The notes beneath the pieces were generated by a model. It searched no databases, was not told the DNA's origin, and was given only the letters and a program-made list of their open reading frames with translations. From positions 22,581 through 86,580 of IMG/VR virus record IMGVR_UViG_3300046461_000342: DNA of 64,000 nt, one strand, 5' to 3'. The stretch's first letter is position 1. Each line of letters begins with the position of its first letter. The translations under genes were made by a program, and so were the position numbers. Positions 15,297-22,781 of this stretch are shown here, in pieces. The stretch is from a virus.

Positions 15297-15911
15297 ATGG
15301 CTTACCAAATCACTAAGAATGTGCCCGGGGGCTTCCCGGCCCTCACTACCTCTTGGCCAAACATCGAGGTTCTTGAGGCGCAGATCGGTGCGGCCATTAC
15401 CAGTGCCAAGTGCGTGAGCACTTTTTCCACTGTGGCGACTGGGACCCTCGTCCTTCAGTTCAACGTTACCCCGAGCGCTGCAGATCTGACCGCCATCGAC
15501 AATGTCTGTAATACTCACACTGGTGTCGGGTACGTGCGTGGAGCTCAGACGTTGTTTTCGGAGGGCGTTCAAACGGAGCCGGGCACGACTTACGTTACCA
15601 AGGCTACGCTGCAGTCAGGGCTTCTGGCAGGCGGAAACTATCTGGTCTCCTTTTACAGCGAGCTAGCCGTCGTGACCGCGGATTCAACATCAGGGGTCTC
15701 GGCTAGAATCTTGTGGGCGGGGGTGGAGCGGGCTGAAAGCTCCAACAACCTGACTTTCTACACTTCTTTTTCTGGGTCTGTTATCTTGGCGGCTAACGCA
15801 CTCGACGCACCTTCGCTTGTGCTGCAGCTGCGCAGAGTGGGAACGGCGAATACGGCTCAGGTCCGCCGTATCCGCTTCGCAATCGCTCCGATAGAGAGCC
15901 CCGTGACTTGA
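15297..15911 (+). CDS. hypothetical beta-rich protein, possibly virion
   Basis: 204 residues starting MAYQITKNVPGGFPALTTSW, with a weak AAAGGA ribosome-binding site. Rich in Thr, Ser, Val and Ala with alternating hydrophobics (TGTLVLQFNVTPSAADLTA), one region with a Tyr/Phe cluster (GGNYLVSFYSELAVV), and a basic C-terminal strand. The look is that of a phage fibre, appendage or decoration protein; I do not recognise the family. Compare the gene at 8763. It is flanked by tRNAs on both sides. Confidence 0.5.
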   Translation: MAYQITKNVPGGFPALTTSWPNIEVLEAQIGAAITSAKCVSTFSTVATGTLVLQFNVTPSAADLTAIDNVCNTHTGVGYVRGAQTLFSEGVQTEPGTTYVTKATLQSGLLAGGNYLVSFYSELAVVTADSTSGVSARILWAGVERAESSNNLTFYTSFSGSVILAANALDAPSLVLQLRRVGTANTAQVRRIRFAIAPIESPVT

Positions 15912-15932
15912 GCGTGATCGCCTTATGATTCT

Positions 15933-16006
15933 GCCCGTGTCGCCTCAATGGTGAGGCACCGCACTCGTACCGCGGACTTCGGTGGGTTCGATCCCCATCA
16001 CGGGCT
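15933..16006 (+). tRNA. tRNA-Thr(CGT)
   Basis: Acceptor GCCCGTG/CACGGGC; anticodon loop CTCGTAC; T arm GTGGG-TTCGATC-CCCAT. One mismatch at the top of the anticodon stem. Confidence 0.88.
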
Positions 16007-16010
16007 CTAT

Positions 16011-16088
16011 GGGTTGTGAGCTAGTACGGTTATTCAGCGACCGCCTGAAGAGCGGTAGAACCGGGTTCGACTCCTGGACAACCCACCA
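16011..16088 (+). tRNA. tRNA-Phe(GAA)
   Basis: Acceptor GGGTTGT/ACAACCC; anticodon stem ACCGC/GCGGT with loop CTGAAGA; T arm CCGGG-TTCGACT-CCTGG; CCA encoded. Confidence 0.94.
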
Positions 16089-16093
16089 CACGC

Positions 16094-16285
16094 CTAGTTC
16101 GAAGCTGGCGGCAGTTTGACCGCACGTTTACGTCCGACCGAGCTCGAATGGTCGAGGCTGATCCAAGTGGCGAGAAAATAGTTCACCCAGCCAAGTGCCT
16201 CGGTTACCTCTTTGGCTCCGGCTTCTAAAGAGGCGAAGGTTCGTACAAGCAAGGTGCAAGTGAGGGCAGTCATGCGTGGCTTCAT
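16094..16285 (-). CDS. small hypothetical protein
   Basis: 63 residues starting MKPRMTALTCTLLVRTFAS, preceded by CAGGAG at good spacing, which supports translation. The N-terminus is basic then hydrophobic and could be a weak export signal. Not recognised. It lies opposite in strand to the tRNAs around it. Confidence 0.4.
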   Translation of the reverse strand: MKPRMTALTCTLLVRTFASLEAGAKEVTEALGWVNYFLATWISLDHSSSVGRKRAVKLPPASN

Positions 16286-16377
16286 GGCGACTCCTGTTCG
16301 GTTTGCGTGACCCTGCGAATACAATCGGGCGCCGGTGAATGTTCAAGCGCCTGCATGATGTAGGTTGCAGGTTACAT

Positions 16378-16451
16378 GCCCCCATCGTCTACGTTGGTTA
16401 GGATACGTCATTCTCAGTGACGTGAACGGGGATCGTCGCCCCGTGGGGGTG
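16378..16451 (+). tRNA. tRNA-Glu(CTC)
   Basis: Acceptor GCCCCCA/TGGGGGT; anticodon stem CGTCA/TGACG with loop TTCTCAG; T loop ATCGTCG. CCA not encoded. Confidence 0.88.
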
Positions 16452-16578
16452 CCGGTTCGTGACACAGGCTTTAAGAATACGCGGCGACCTTCTAAGTCGT
16501 AGTGGCGGCGCTCGCTTGATCAACGAGGTTTGCGCCCGGCTGCGAGGCTTGCGTTCTATGCCGCCGTCACGGACCTCT

Positions 16579-16653
16579 GCACACGTCGTCTAATGGTAGG
16601 ACCCTTGGTTTTCACCCAGGATAATGCCCGTTCGAGTCGGGTCGTGTGCGCCA
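16579..16653 (+). tRNA. tRNA-Glu(TTC)
   Basis: Acceptor GCACACG/CGTGTGC; anticodon stem CTTGG/CCAGG with loop TTTTCAC; CCA encoded. The 125 nt before it contain an anticodon-arm-like hairpin (GCGAC-CTTCTAA-GTCGT) without the rest of a tRNA. Confidence 0.92.
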
Positions 16654-16666
16654 GCTGTGCCGGGAG

Positions 16667-16834
16667 TCAACGCCTTCGAATCCAGTCATCCCACTCTTCG
16701 GCTTCAGAATAGTAGGGAACCTCGATCGGCTTGGCTTCGTTGGGGTCGCAATCGCAGGCAAGGACAGGCCGGCCTTCCGGGTGTTCATCGTGATGGACGC
16801 CGGCGCCGCAACTAGAGCAAACGAAATGAGTCAT
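16667..16834 (-). CDS. small zinc-ribbon-like protein
   Basis: 55 residues: MTHFVCSSCGAGVHHDE, then ACDCD, then an acidic/aromatic C-terminus. The CxxC and CxC pairs plus His could bind one zinc. The start is chosen at the ATG just before the first CxxC. Small zinc ribbons are common in phages; no specific function can be given. Confidence 0.55.
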   Translation of the reverse strand: MTHFVCSSCGAGVHHDEHPEGRPVLACDCDPNEAKPIEVPYYSEAEEWDDWIRRR

Positions 16835-17106
16835 GAGAGCCCTTCTTATGAGCGGGCTCACCAGAGGATTACGGCGCGTAGGGTGCCTCCCTGCCCGCGC
16901 CAGAAGCAGCGCACAGAGCGCAATGACCACCAGCCGAGCCGGGGGCTTGGCGAATGGGCGTCCGCTAGGGGACGCGGTGGGAAAACCTAGCGCTTTTCAC
17001 TCGAGATGTAGGTGCAAAATAGTCTGGCAAATAGTCTGCAATAGATCTTCATAGATTGGGACGTTGCCCACTAACTGCCATAGGCTTCTTATGTCACGTT
17101 CTAGAC
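16835..17106. other. intergenic leader with direct repeats
   Basis: 270 nt without a gene. Hairpin GCGTCC/GGGACGC at about 16958-16975. Just before the next gene, AAATAGTCTGGC, AAATAGTCTGC and AATAGATC (about 17018-17048) form tandem imperfect 11-12-nt repeats, possibly an operator. I see no clear Shine-Dalgarno for the following ATG. Confidence 0.4.
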
Positions 17107-18180
17107 ATGACCTACGACTTTCGAGTGCGCACCGCCAGCAGCAAGAAACCTCTGTACGGACACGATAGCCCTCAGAACGCTTATGTGATCGACGACTATC
17201 CTAGTGGCTTCAAAGCCAGGTGCCGCAAGCGTGTATGGCTAGAGTTCAAGGCGAGGCAGGGCTTTCGCCTTGTCGAGCAGACTTCGAAGGCGTGGTATCC
17301 GGGTGGTGAGCCTGAGAAGGATGCCGCGTTGAGCTGGAACAAACCCAAGGCCAGTACGTATGCGGGTGTGGCAGGGTGTCTGTATCTGGATGCACAAGAC
17401 CACGTTCAGTGGGCTGGTCTTACCGGGTACTCGAATGCCTCTGCTGTCTCGGAGTTCATGAAAGAGTTTCCGAAGGCTGACTTTGATGGGATCAAGGCGC
17501 TGGTATTTGCGCAGACCAAGCACCTGGTAGCCCAACTGAAGGGGGCGACTTGGGTCATCAACGGGGAGCCGAAGCCAGCGTCGATGCACGAGCTCGGCGA
17601 GGCGCGCAAGGAATTGGAAACTTGGTCGGCGATCGGCAAGGAAGTTGGGCTGAAGGCCGCGCCGCTTGTGCAGGACCTGATCGATGGCAAGGTCGCTCCG
17701 ACGGTTGTCGATCCCGAAGAGATGAAAGCAAAGATGAAGGTCGAGCAGGAGGAGGCCGCGGCGGCGAAGGCTGAAGAGGTCAAGAAGACTCCCGGCGCGA
17801 TGAGCTTCAACAAGTTCGCCGATTGGCTCGAATCGAAGGTCAAGGTCAAGGGTGACGCAGAGTTTACGATCGACCGGTCGGAGCACCAGCTCGGTGGAAG
17901 TGGGGCGCTGTACTGCAAACTCTTCATCAAAGATAAGGGCCGCCTGCAGTTCACCATTGCTGGGTTTGATCGGAAGGATCGCGACCAGGCGGTGGTCAAG
18001 GTCAAGGTCGAGCAGTTCACGAACTTCTTCGGCGGTGACCGCGCCAAGACATTGCTCCGCGCCAAGTCAGGCACGCCCGCCAAGATTGCGGAGTATCTGG
18101 CAGCGCATCTCAACAAGGTGTTGAGTGAGGCCGGTGAGGAGAAGACGGCGTCATCAGCGTTATTCGACTACTCCTTTTGA
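17107..18180 (+). CDS. hypothetical protein, MTYDF N-terminus
   Basis: 357 residues. The start is the ATG of MTYDFRVRTASSKK; the J-domain protein at 19217 also begins MTYDFR, which supports this choice. The middle is Lys/Glu/Ala-rich (residues about 200-240, probably a charged helix) and the C-terminus has beta-type sequence around LYCKLFIKDKGRLQFTI. Not recognised. The shared N-terminal hexapeptide may reflect common ancestry of the leaders or a targeting tag. Confidence 0.55.
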   Translation: MTYDFRVRTASSKKPLYGHDSPQNAYVIDDYPSGFKARCRKRVWLEFKARQGFRLVEQTSKAWYPGGEPEKDAALSWNKPKASTYAGVAGCLYLDAQDHVQWAGLTGYSNASAVSEFMKEFPKADFDGIKALVFAQTKHLVAQLKGATWVINGEPKPASMHELGEARKELETWSAIGKEVGLKAAPLVQDLIDGKVAPTVVDPEEMKAKMKVEQEEAAAAKAEEVKKTPGAMSFNKFADWLESKVKVKGDAEFTIDRSEHQLGGSGALYCKLFIKDKGRLQFTIAGFDRKDRDQAVVKVKVEQFTNFFGGDRAKTLLRAKSGTPAKIAEYLAAHLNKVLSEAGEEKTASSALFDYSF

Positions 18181-18197
18181 GTAGTGGCAGTAGTTTC

Positions 18198-18268
18198 GCG
18201 GGTATAGTTCAACGGTCGAACGCATGCTTGCCAAGCATGAGGTGAGGGTTCAATTCCCTCTACCCGCA
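18198..18268 (+). tRNA. tRNA-Gly(GCC)
   Basis: Acceptor GCGGGTA/TACCCGC; anticodon stem CATGC/GCATG with loop TTGCCAA; T arm GAGGG-TTCAATT-CCCTC. Confidence 0.95.
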
Positions 18269-18299
18269 CTGCGGCACCCTAGTGGTGTAGCTCGCTGAG

Positions 18300-18494
18300 G
18301 TGCTGCCACGTCGCCAAAGAGTTGCCCAGCTCCGCCGAGTACCTGGGTCGAACGACGGCGCGGCAGTCAGGGACTCGGTCCATTGGGGGGTTGGGGGTTG
18401 GCCCCACTTCGACGGTAAATCGAAAGCATCGACCAGCACCGCACACTCGTTTTCGGCAGTCGTCGGGAACCCTTTCGGGTGCTTTCAAGCATAG
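18300..18494 (+). CDS. possible small gene overlapping a tRNA-like element
   Basis: 64-codon GTG-started frame (MLPRRQRVAQLRRVPG...). Its only support is GGTGTAG at 18284-18290 with 9 nt to the GTG, close to the 8-nt spacing seen at other genes. Composition is not convincing and the tRNA-like element at 18385 occupies the same DNA, so at most one reading is likely right. Confidence 0.25.
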   Translation: MLPRRQRVAQLRRVPGSNDGAAVRDSVHWGVGGWPHFDGKSKASTSTAHSFSAVVGNPFGCFQA

Positions 18495-18518
18495 AAGGTT
18501 CGACTCCTTCATCCCCCA
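18385..18518 (+). ncRNA. tRNA-like RNA with 69-nt insertion after the anticodon arm
   Basis: Acceptor GGGGGGT/ATCCCCC, D stem GGGG/CCCC with only a 4-nt loop, perfect anticodon stem TTCGA/TCGAA with loop CGGTAAA (GTA at the anticodon position but G33), and T arm GAAGG-TTCGACT-CCTTC. Between anticodon and T arms lies a structured insertion closed by AGCACC/GGTGCT. A normal tRNA-Tyr(GTA) is at 11006. It may be a tRNA mimic or a decayed tRNA. Confidence 0.45.
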
Positions 18519-18524
18519 CTAACG

Positions 18525-19031
18525 ATGACAAGGGTCTGTAGAGTTTGTCAGGTTGAGAAGCCGTTGTCCGGCTTTGACCTTTCGTCCTCTGGGTACCGAC
18601 GGAGGACGTGTAGCAATTGCCGTACGCAGCGCAAAAGGGCTCTCCATCCGGAGGCGCGAAGCAAAAAAGATGCTCGGTACAGAGCTAACCATCCTGTTGT
18701 GGTTCTGGTTACGGATTCTAGAAGTTCTGACAAGAAGCGCGGTAGGCCGGGTAACGATCTGAATCGCGATTTTGTGGCCGCGTTGATTAGGCAGGGGTGC
18801 TGCTATTGTGGTGAGACCGAGATGCGGATCACTCTTGACCGTATCGACAACTCGCTGGCGCATACTCGAGCCAACGTCCTGCCCGCCTGCTTGAGATGTA
18901 ACTATATGCGGGGATCCATGCCCTACGAAGCTTGGTTGCATCTCGTCCCAGCCGTCCGCCAGGCGCGAGAGTTTGGGCTCTTTGGGGCTTGGCGATCGCA
19001 GCCTTTCAATCGACGCGTTGACTTGACCTAG
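18525..19031 (+). CDS. HNH endonuclease (homing type)
   Basis: 168 residues. An N-terminal CRVCQVEKPLSGF...CSNC zinc finger is followed by the HNH region CCYCGETEMRITLDRIDN...NVLPACLRCNYMRG, with paired CxxC motifs and the D-x-I-D-N form of the His-rich loop. This layout is typical of free-standing phage HNH nucleases that introduce DNA breaks to spread. It starts 7 nt after the tRNA-like element, consistent with insertion at a tRNA locus. Confidence 0.85.
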   Translation: MTRVCRVCQVEKPLSGFDLSSSGYRRRTCSNCRTQRKRALHPEARSKKDARYRANHPVVVLVTDSRSSDKKRGRPGNDLNRDFVAALIRQGCCYCGETEMRITLDRIDNSLAHTRANVLPACLRCNYMRGSMPYEAWLHLVPAVRQAREFGLFGAWRSQPFNRRVDLT

Positions 19032-19216
19032 TCCTGCTTCGCTGCGGCGCTTCCAAATTACGCAACAGGCTGCGGCCCTCCACCGCTTTTCTATTGTTGG
19101 ATCGACCTGAACAGGTCGAGCTCTGCGCGCTCCGGTGTAGCGCTAGAGCTCAACCTGGGGAGTCGGGCGCGCCACCCCTTCTTTGGCCGCCTACTGCGCT
19201 TCTGAGGCTCCAACGT
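19032..19216. other. intergenic leader with hairpin and GGTGTAG copy
   Basis: CGACCT/AGGTCG (about 19103-19118) forms a perfect hairpin, and GGTGTAG lies at 19134-19140, but no start codon follows at the usual distance. It may belong to the leader of the J-domain gene. Confidence 0.35.
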
Positions 19217-20383
19217 ATGACGTACGATTTTCGCGAAGCTCGAATCACGATGACCAGGCAGGAAGCTCTGGCTTTGCTTGGTTTCGGGCCTCACGACGCT
19301 CCGACCGAGGCAGACGCTAAGAAAGCGGTTCGGTCGAAGCTACGCGATGTGCACCCCGATAGCGGCGGTTCTACCTTCGCGATGCAAGAGGTCAATCGGG
19401 CGTACGATCTGCTCTTTCCGAAAAAGCCTCAGCCTCTGTACCGTGAGGATCCGGGGTCATCACAGCCAGTCCCGCAGACAGAACCTTCGTGGGCTGATGA
19501 TGCGCCACCACGGCAGCAGTGGACGCCGCCGAAGGATGTGGTGGTCACTTGGGAGCAGGCCCGAGCTGGCGCTGGTATCCCGGGTGGGGTGGAGTGGCAG
19601 TTCACGACCGCGACACAGCGGGATAAGGGGGGCTACTCGGGTGACGAGTCATCGTTCTCGCGACACGCGTATGCGTACTATGGGCGAACGGCTGACCAGC
19701 ATGTGTTTGTGGTTGCTGTCCATGTCTCAAGAAGTGACTACTACGTTGGCGGCGGTGGGCGGCGTGATGTCTGGGATATGCAGACACACAAGCTGCCGAT
19801 CAAGAAGGACGAGCAGAGTAACCCGGCGTGGCTGCATCGCCAGATCTCGACGGCGTTCGGGCTACCGACCGGCGACTTCGAGTACAACGGGCGCTTCAAC
19901 TCCAAGGTACGGGATGCGAGAGGCTGGAGCCTCTCCGAGAAACTGCCGGCCAGCCCAGAGATCTCTCTCAAGCACTGGCTAGTAGAGTCCGGCCAAGTTG
20001 CCGGTGACGCGCCAGCAGTGGCGGGCCGCAAGCAGGTTGTCGAGCTCAAGCTGCATGTGGCGACTTTTGGGCCGGAGCCCGGTCATTACAATGACCCCAA
20101 GGCTGGCGCGTATAACAAGGATGGGTATCAGGTCACACTCGTTCTCAATGGCAAGCCTGTTGTGTTGGGTGAGCACGATACTGTGGCGTTGATCTCCGTG
20201 AGACTTGGCGGCAAACGCCTGCTGAACGCGGTTTTTGGCGAGTACTTCTATCAAGGTGGCTCCAAGGTCCTCACGCGCATGCAGAAGGGCAAAGTCATTC
20301 TTGAGTGGATGGTGCAGAAACTGACGGGAATTTCAGATGACACGCGTGCGGTTCTGCAAGCCGCGGCTGCTCAGATGAAGTGA
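19217..20383 (+). CDS. J-domain protein (DnaJ-like co-chaperone)
   Basis: 388 residues. Residues about 14-60 form a J domain: EALALLGF, then KKAVRSKLRDVHPDSGGSTF with the essential HPD, then MQEVNRAYDLLF. J domains stimulate Hsp70 ATPase, so it probably recruits host DnaK. The remaining 300 residues contain no G/F region or zinc centre and are unrecognised. The ATG (MTYDFREAR) is chosen over an upstream TTG. With the GroEL gene it suggests investment in folding. Confidence 0.75.
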   Translation: MTYDFREARITMTRQEALALLGFGPHDAPTEADAKKAVRSKLRDVHPDSGGSTFAMQEVNRAYDLLFPKKPQPLYREDPGSSQPVPQTEPSWADDAPPRQQWTPPKDVVVTWEQARAGAGIPGGVEWQFTTATQRDKGGYSGDESSFSRHAYAYYGRTADQHVFVVAVHVSRSDYYVGGGGRRDVWDMQTHKLPIKKDEQSNPAWLHRQISTAFGLPTGDFEYNGRFNSKVRDARGWSLSEKLPASPEISLKHWLVESGQVAGDAPAVAGRKQVVELKLHVATFGPEPGHYNDPKAGAYNKDGYQVTLVLNGKPVVLGEHDTVALISVRLGGKRLLNAVFGEYFYQGGSKVLTRMQKGKVILEWMVQKLTGISDDTRAVLQAAAAQMK

Positions 20384-20599
20384 CTTTTTTGGTGCGTCGC
20401 GCGGTTTTGTGATCTTTCGGTGTATGAAGGGATGGCACTGTGGCGCGACGGAGTTATAGAGATGAACGCATTGATTGCGCTGTCGGTTGTCCTGTTCGGC
20501 ACCGGCTGTGTAGCAAGCACGCAAGGAGTTAGCTTGTGTCACCCTCTATCTAGAGTGACATCGAGCGAGTTGAGTGACAGGCCGGAAAGACGGTCACAT
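20384..20599. other. intergenic region with a possible small lipoprotein frame
   Basis: Contains CTTTTTT after the stop, GGTGTAT at 20419, and the beginning of the weak frame described separately. Nothing else is seen. Confidence 0.3.
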
Positions 20600-20686
20600 G
20601 GGGCTTTTGGCGGGTGGCCGCCTACTGACACGGCACTAGTACCTCGGGTCTGCAAGGATCCCTCTCGAGTGCCCACAAGACCTTGA
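20432..20686 (+). CDS. possible small lipoprotein-like ORF
   Basis: 84 codons. From an internal Met, MNALIALSVVLFGTGCVAST resembles a signal peptide with a poor lipobox (GTGC). GGTGTA precedes the ATG by 7 nt. The distal half overlaps a tRNA-like element and has poor composition, so only the first 30 codons, if any, look genuine. Confidence 0.25.
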   Translation: MALWRDGVIEMNALIALSVVLFGTGCVASTQGVSLCHPLSRVTSSELSDRPERRSHGAFGGWPPTDTALVPRVCKDPSRVPTRP

Positions 20687-20712
20687 AAGTTCGACTCTTT
20701 CAGGCCCCACCA
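20600..20712 (+). ncRNA. tRNA-like RNA without recognisable anticodon
   Basis: Acceptor GGGGCTT/AGGCCCC with CCA encoded, D-arm-like GGCG-GGTGGC-CGCC, and T arm GAAAG-TTCGACT-CTTTC are all good. The middle, about 70 nt, contains a hairpin CTCGGG.../...CCCTCTCGAG but no 7-nt loop with U33 and an anticodon. It resembles the other enlarged tRNA-like elements here. Confidence 0.4.
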
Positions 20713-20861
20713 GTTCTCGTTCACTAGCATGACCTTACACGCACAGGTTCGAATCCTGACATAAGGCGCAAGCCCTATGAACGCGAGATGGTACTCGCAC
20801 CCGGCTATTAACCAGGCATACAAGCTAACCAGGTCCGGCACTCGAGCGAGAACGAAGTCTT
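20713..20861. other. spacer with isolated T-arm-like hairpin
   Basis: CAGG-TTCGAAT-CCTG flanked by CCTTA/TAAGG (about 20730-20766) looks like the top of a tRNA without the rest. No gene seen. Confidence 0.35.
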
Positions 20862-20994
20862 GGCCGCCTACAGGGGATCGGTTCCCCGCCAGCCTACGGA
20901 GCTGGAGCGCAAGCTCCCAGAGTGATGAACTCGTTCCCGCGAGGGGACACCGCATCGCTCTTACAAGTCAGTGGTTCGACTCCACGGGCGGCCT
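20862..20994 (+). ncRNA. tRNA-Arg(ACG)-like RNA with about 64-nt variable-region insertion
   Basis: Acceptor GGCCGCC/GGCGGCC; D arm GGGG-ATCGGTT-CCCC; anticodon stem CCAGC/GCTGG with loop CTACGGA, identical to tRNA-Arg(ACG) at 11929; T arm around TTCGACT. The variable region is expanded and folds: AGC-GCAA-GCT, then GAGTGATG/CATCGCTC enclosing TCCC-GCGA-GGGGA. The intact core with a large ordered insertion argues against random decay. Confidence 0.5.
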
Positions 20995-21017
20995 CTAAGA
21001 AGTGATTGTGATTGTTT

Positions 21018-21093
21018 GGCGACGTAGCCCAACGGCAGAGGCGACACGTTTAGGCCGTGTTTAGTGGAGGTTCAAATCCTCTCGTCGCTACCA
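21018..21093 (+). tRNA. tRNA-Leu(TAG), short variable arm
   Basis: Acceptor GGCGACG/CGTCGCT; anticodon stem ACACG/CGTGT with loop TTTAGGC; T arm GGAGG-TTCAAAT-CCTCT; CCA encoded. The variable region is only 5 nt, whereas bacterial Leu tRNAs normally have a long arm. Confidence 0.88.
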
Positions 21094-21094
21094 T

Positions 21095-21170
21095 CGCTCC
21101 GCGCCCATGGTGGGTGCCCCACTCTCATAAGGTGGCAAGGCTGCGGGATCGTTACCCGACGGAGCGACCA
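21095..21170 (+). tRNA. tRNA-Met(CAT)
   Basis: Acceptor CGCTCCG/CGGAGCG; anticodon stem CCACT/GGTGG with loop CTCATAA; T loop ATCGTTA; CCA encoded. Its final A is also the A of the next gene's ATG. Confidence 0.85.
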
Positions 21171-21538
21171 TGCCTGATTTTATAGAGGTTCTGAAGGGTC
21201 TGCCAACCCATGTGTCGTTGTGCTACGCCGATAGCAAGGCGGGCGTACCCAAGGACGGGGGGCGAGAGTGGGACACTCCGCCGGAGATGGTTGTGGTCGG
21301 GCTCCAGTTCAGCGAGAGTGGCTTCGGTTTCGGCGAGATCACGATCAAGCAAACCGCTCAAGGCGTGTTTCTCAACACGGAGTGTATGAGCTCAGAGCGG
21401 GTCAAGAAATACCTGGCGGCGCTAGTAGACTTAGCCATCACGGACAATGATCAAGACCCCGAGAAACACGCTCTCTACAACGAGGTCATGGGGCGCGGAT
21501 GCGGCCCGCGATGTCGTGTCTGTTTCCCGGAAGAGTGA
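21170..21538 (+). CDS. hypothetical protein, tandem paralogue A
   Basis: 122 residues: MPDFIEVLKGLPTHVSLCYA, a beta stretch VVVGLQFSESGFGFGEITI, then TQ-like and DPEKHALYNEVMGRGCG with a C-terminal CxxC (CRVC). Clearly related to the next gene (GLPT, SESG.G.GE.TI, ITDN..DP.KHALYN.VMGR.CG..CRVC). The ATG overlaps the CCA of tRNA-Met, so the mRNA and tRNA may be processed from one transcript. Function unknown; the C-terminal Cys cluster could bind metal. Confidence 0.65.
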   Translation: MPDFIEVLKGLPTHVSLCYADSKAGVPKDGGREWDTPPEMVVVGLQFSESGFGFGEITIKQTAQGVFLNTECMSSERVKKYLAALVDLAITDNDQDPEKHALYNEVMGRGCGPRCRVCFPEE

Positions 21539-21564
21539 ACGACCACGAAATAGGGATTGCCGAT

Positions 21565-21936
21565 ATGAGGACAAGCTTTCGAGAACTCTTGGATGGTTTG
21601 CCAACACGAGCGCGGCTGCAACATGCGTATTACAAAGAGGGTGTCCCCAAGGCCGGGCAATATAGGGGGCAGGTCGAGCCCGAACGGCTTGCCGTAGTGT
21701 TGCAGCACTCTGAGAGCGGAGTCGGATGGGGGGAGTTCACGATCGTGCAGACGCCTCAAGGCGTGTTTGTCGATACCGAGCACACAAGCCTAGACCGGGT
21801 CAGGAAGCAGCTGACAACACTTCTGGAGTCAGCCATCACAGACAACGAGTTGGACCCGGCAAAGCACGCTCTCTACAATAGAGTGATGGGACGGGTATGC
21901 GGCTTGTGGTGCCGAGTCTGTGACTCTGGGGAGTGA
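21565..21936 (+). CDS. hypothetical protein, tandem paralogue B
   Basis: 123 residues from the ATG of MRTSFRELLDGLPT, aligned with the start of the upstream paralogue; an earlier in-frame ATG is not needed. Shares the ordered motifs SESGVGWGEFTI, AITDNELDPAKHALYN and CRVC with it. The two probably arose by tandem duplication. No enzymatic motif is visible. Confidence 0.65.
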   Translation: MRTSFRELLDGLPTRARLQHAYYKEGVPKAGQYRGQVEPERLAVVLQHSESGVGWGEFTIVQTPQGVFVDTEHTSLDRVRKQLTTLLESAITDNELDPAKHALYNRVMGRVCGLWCRVCDSGE

Positions 21937-21944
21937 AGAAGTTT

Positions 21945-22016
21945 GCCCAGTTAGCACAATAGGCAGTGCACCGGATTTGTACCCCGGTGATGCGGGATCG
22001 TGCCCCGCACTGGGCT
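21945..22016 (+). tRNA. tRNA-Thr(TGT)
   Basis: Acceptor GCCCAGT/ACTGGGC; anticodon TGT in a CCGG/CCGG-closed arm with U33; T arm GCGGG-ATCGTGC-CCCGC. This is the orthodox Thr(TGT) gene of the window. Confidence 0.85.
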
Positions 22017-22040
22017 CTGACGTAGTGAAGGCTCATTCGG

Positions 22041-22511
22041 ATGACTATGGACCAGCCAGAAGCCGCTACTCATAATCCGACGACCCAATCCATCCTGTTC
22101 TTTCGCCTGCGGGATCATCTCCCGCAGCTGGAGGAGCTGTATAGGCGTATCGATGATGGGTGGATCTACGAAGATCACGTGTATCGGTTCTACCACCAGA
22201 GCTTCAAGGTCTATAAGATTCAGCCGTACACGGTAGAGATCGTCGAGGCGCTGCAGGCGCTCGCTCCCGACGCCACGCTCAATCCCTTCTTTCTCGAGAT
22301 ATATCAGCGGGGCATCGGGCACACGTTCGAGTGGTGCCATAACGAGAATTGGCTAGAGCGAGCTCGGCCGATGGTCGAGGCATTTTTCCACGCGAAATTC
22401 ATGCTGGAGATGGCGGTCCGGCACGGTCGGAAGTTCAGGGAGCAGGATACGGCGCCGCAGTTGCTGGAGTCGGGGTGGGCTGCGTTTCTGTACTTCTTCA
22501 ATCTCCGGTGA
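22041..22511 (+). CDS. conserved hypothetical protein
   Basis: 156 residues, all-alpha in appearance. The stretches LFFRLRDHLPQLEELYRRI, EDHVYRFYHQSFKVYKIQ and the C-terminal EAFFHAKFMLEMA match a pattern I associate with a widespread uncharacterised bacterial family. No catalytic motif is recognisable, and why a phage carries it is unclear. A second ATG lies two codons in. The next gene begins immediately after the stop. Confidence 0.65.
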   Translation: MTMDQPEAATHNPTTQSILFFRLRDHLPQLEELYRRIDDGWIYEDHVYRFYHQSFKVYKIQPYTVEIVEALQALAPDATLNPFFLEIYQRGIGHTFEWCHNENWLERARPMVEAFFHAKFMLEMAVRHGRKFREQDTAPQLLESGWAAFLYFFNLR

Positions 22512-22781
22512 ATGATGCGTGTCCTGGTGAATTTCACCGAGTTCGGGCAGAGAGTGGCCGACGGGGGTTGTTCCGAGATTCGCGGCATTAGTCGCGATCC
22601 GAATGGCTGGGAGTACTGGTCGGTTAAGGTCACGTTCTGGGCAGATGATCGCGACCATTGTGTTGTTGGCGTCGCTACATTCTTGATGCCTGAAGTCGAG
22701 GGGCGCTTCTCCCAAGAGTTCGAGGTGTTTCGCGGCGCCACTGTGTTTGCCCGGTGTACCCCCGTCCATGGAAGCGACTGA
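22512..22781 (+). CDS. small hypothetical protein
   Basis: 89 residues beginning MMRVLVNFTEFGQRV, probably a small alpha/beta protein with strands around YWSVKVTFWAD and CVVGVATFLMP. It directly follows the upstream stop and overlaps the next start, so it is part of a three-gene operon. Not recognised. Confidence 0.55.
   Translation: MMRVLVNFTEFGQRVADGGCSEIRGISRDPNGWEYWSVKVTFWADDRDHCVVGVATFLMPEVEGRFSQEFEVFRGATVFARCTPVHGSD

Noticed and set aside
16452-16578. Possible tRNA-Arg(TCT) from the hairpin GCGAC-CTTCTAA-GTCGT
   Set aside because: No T arm or acceptor could be found around it, and a complete tRNA-Arg(TCT) exists at 33478.
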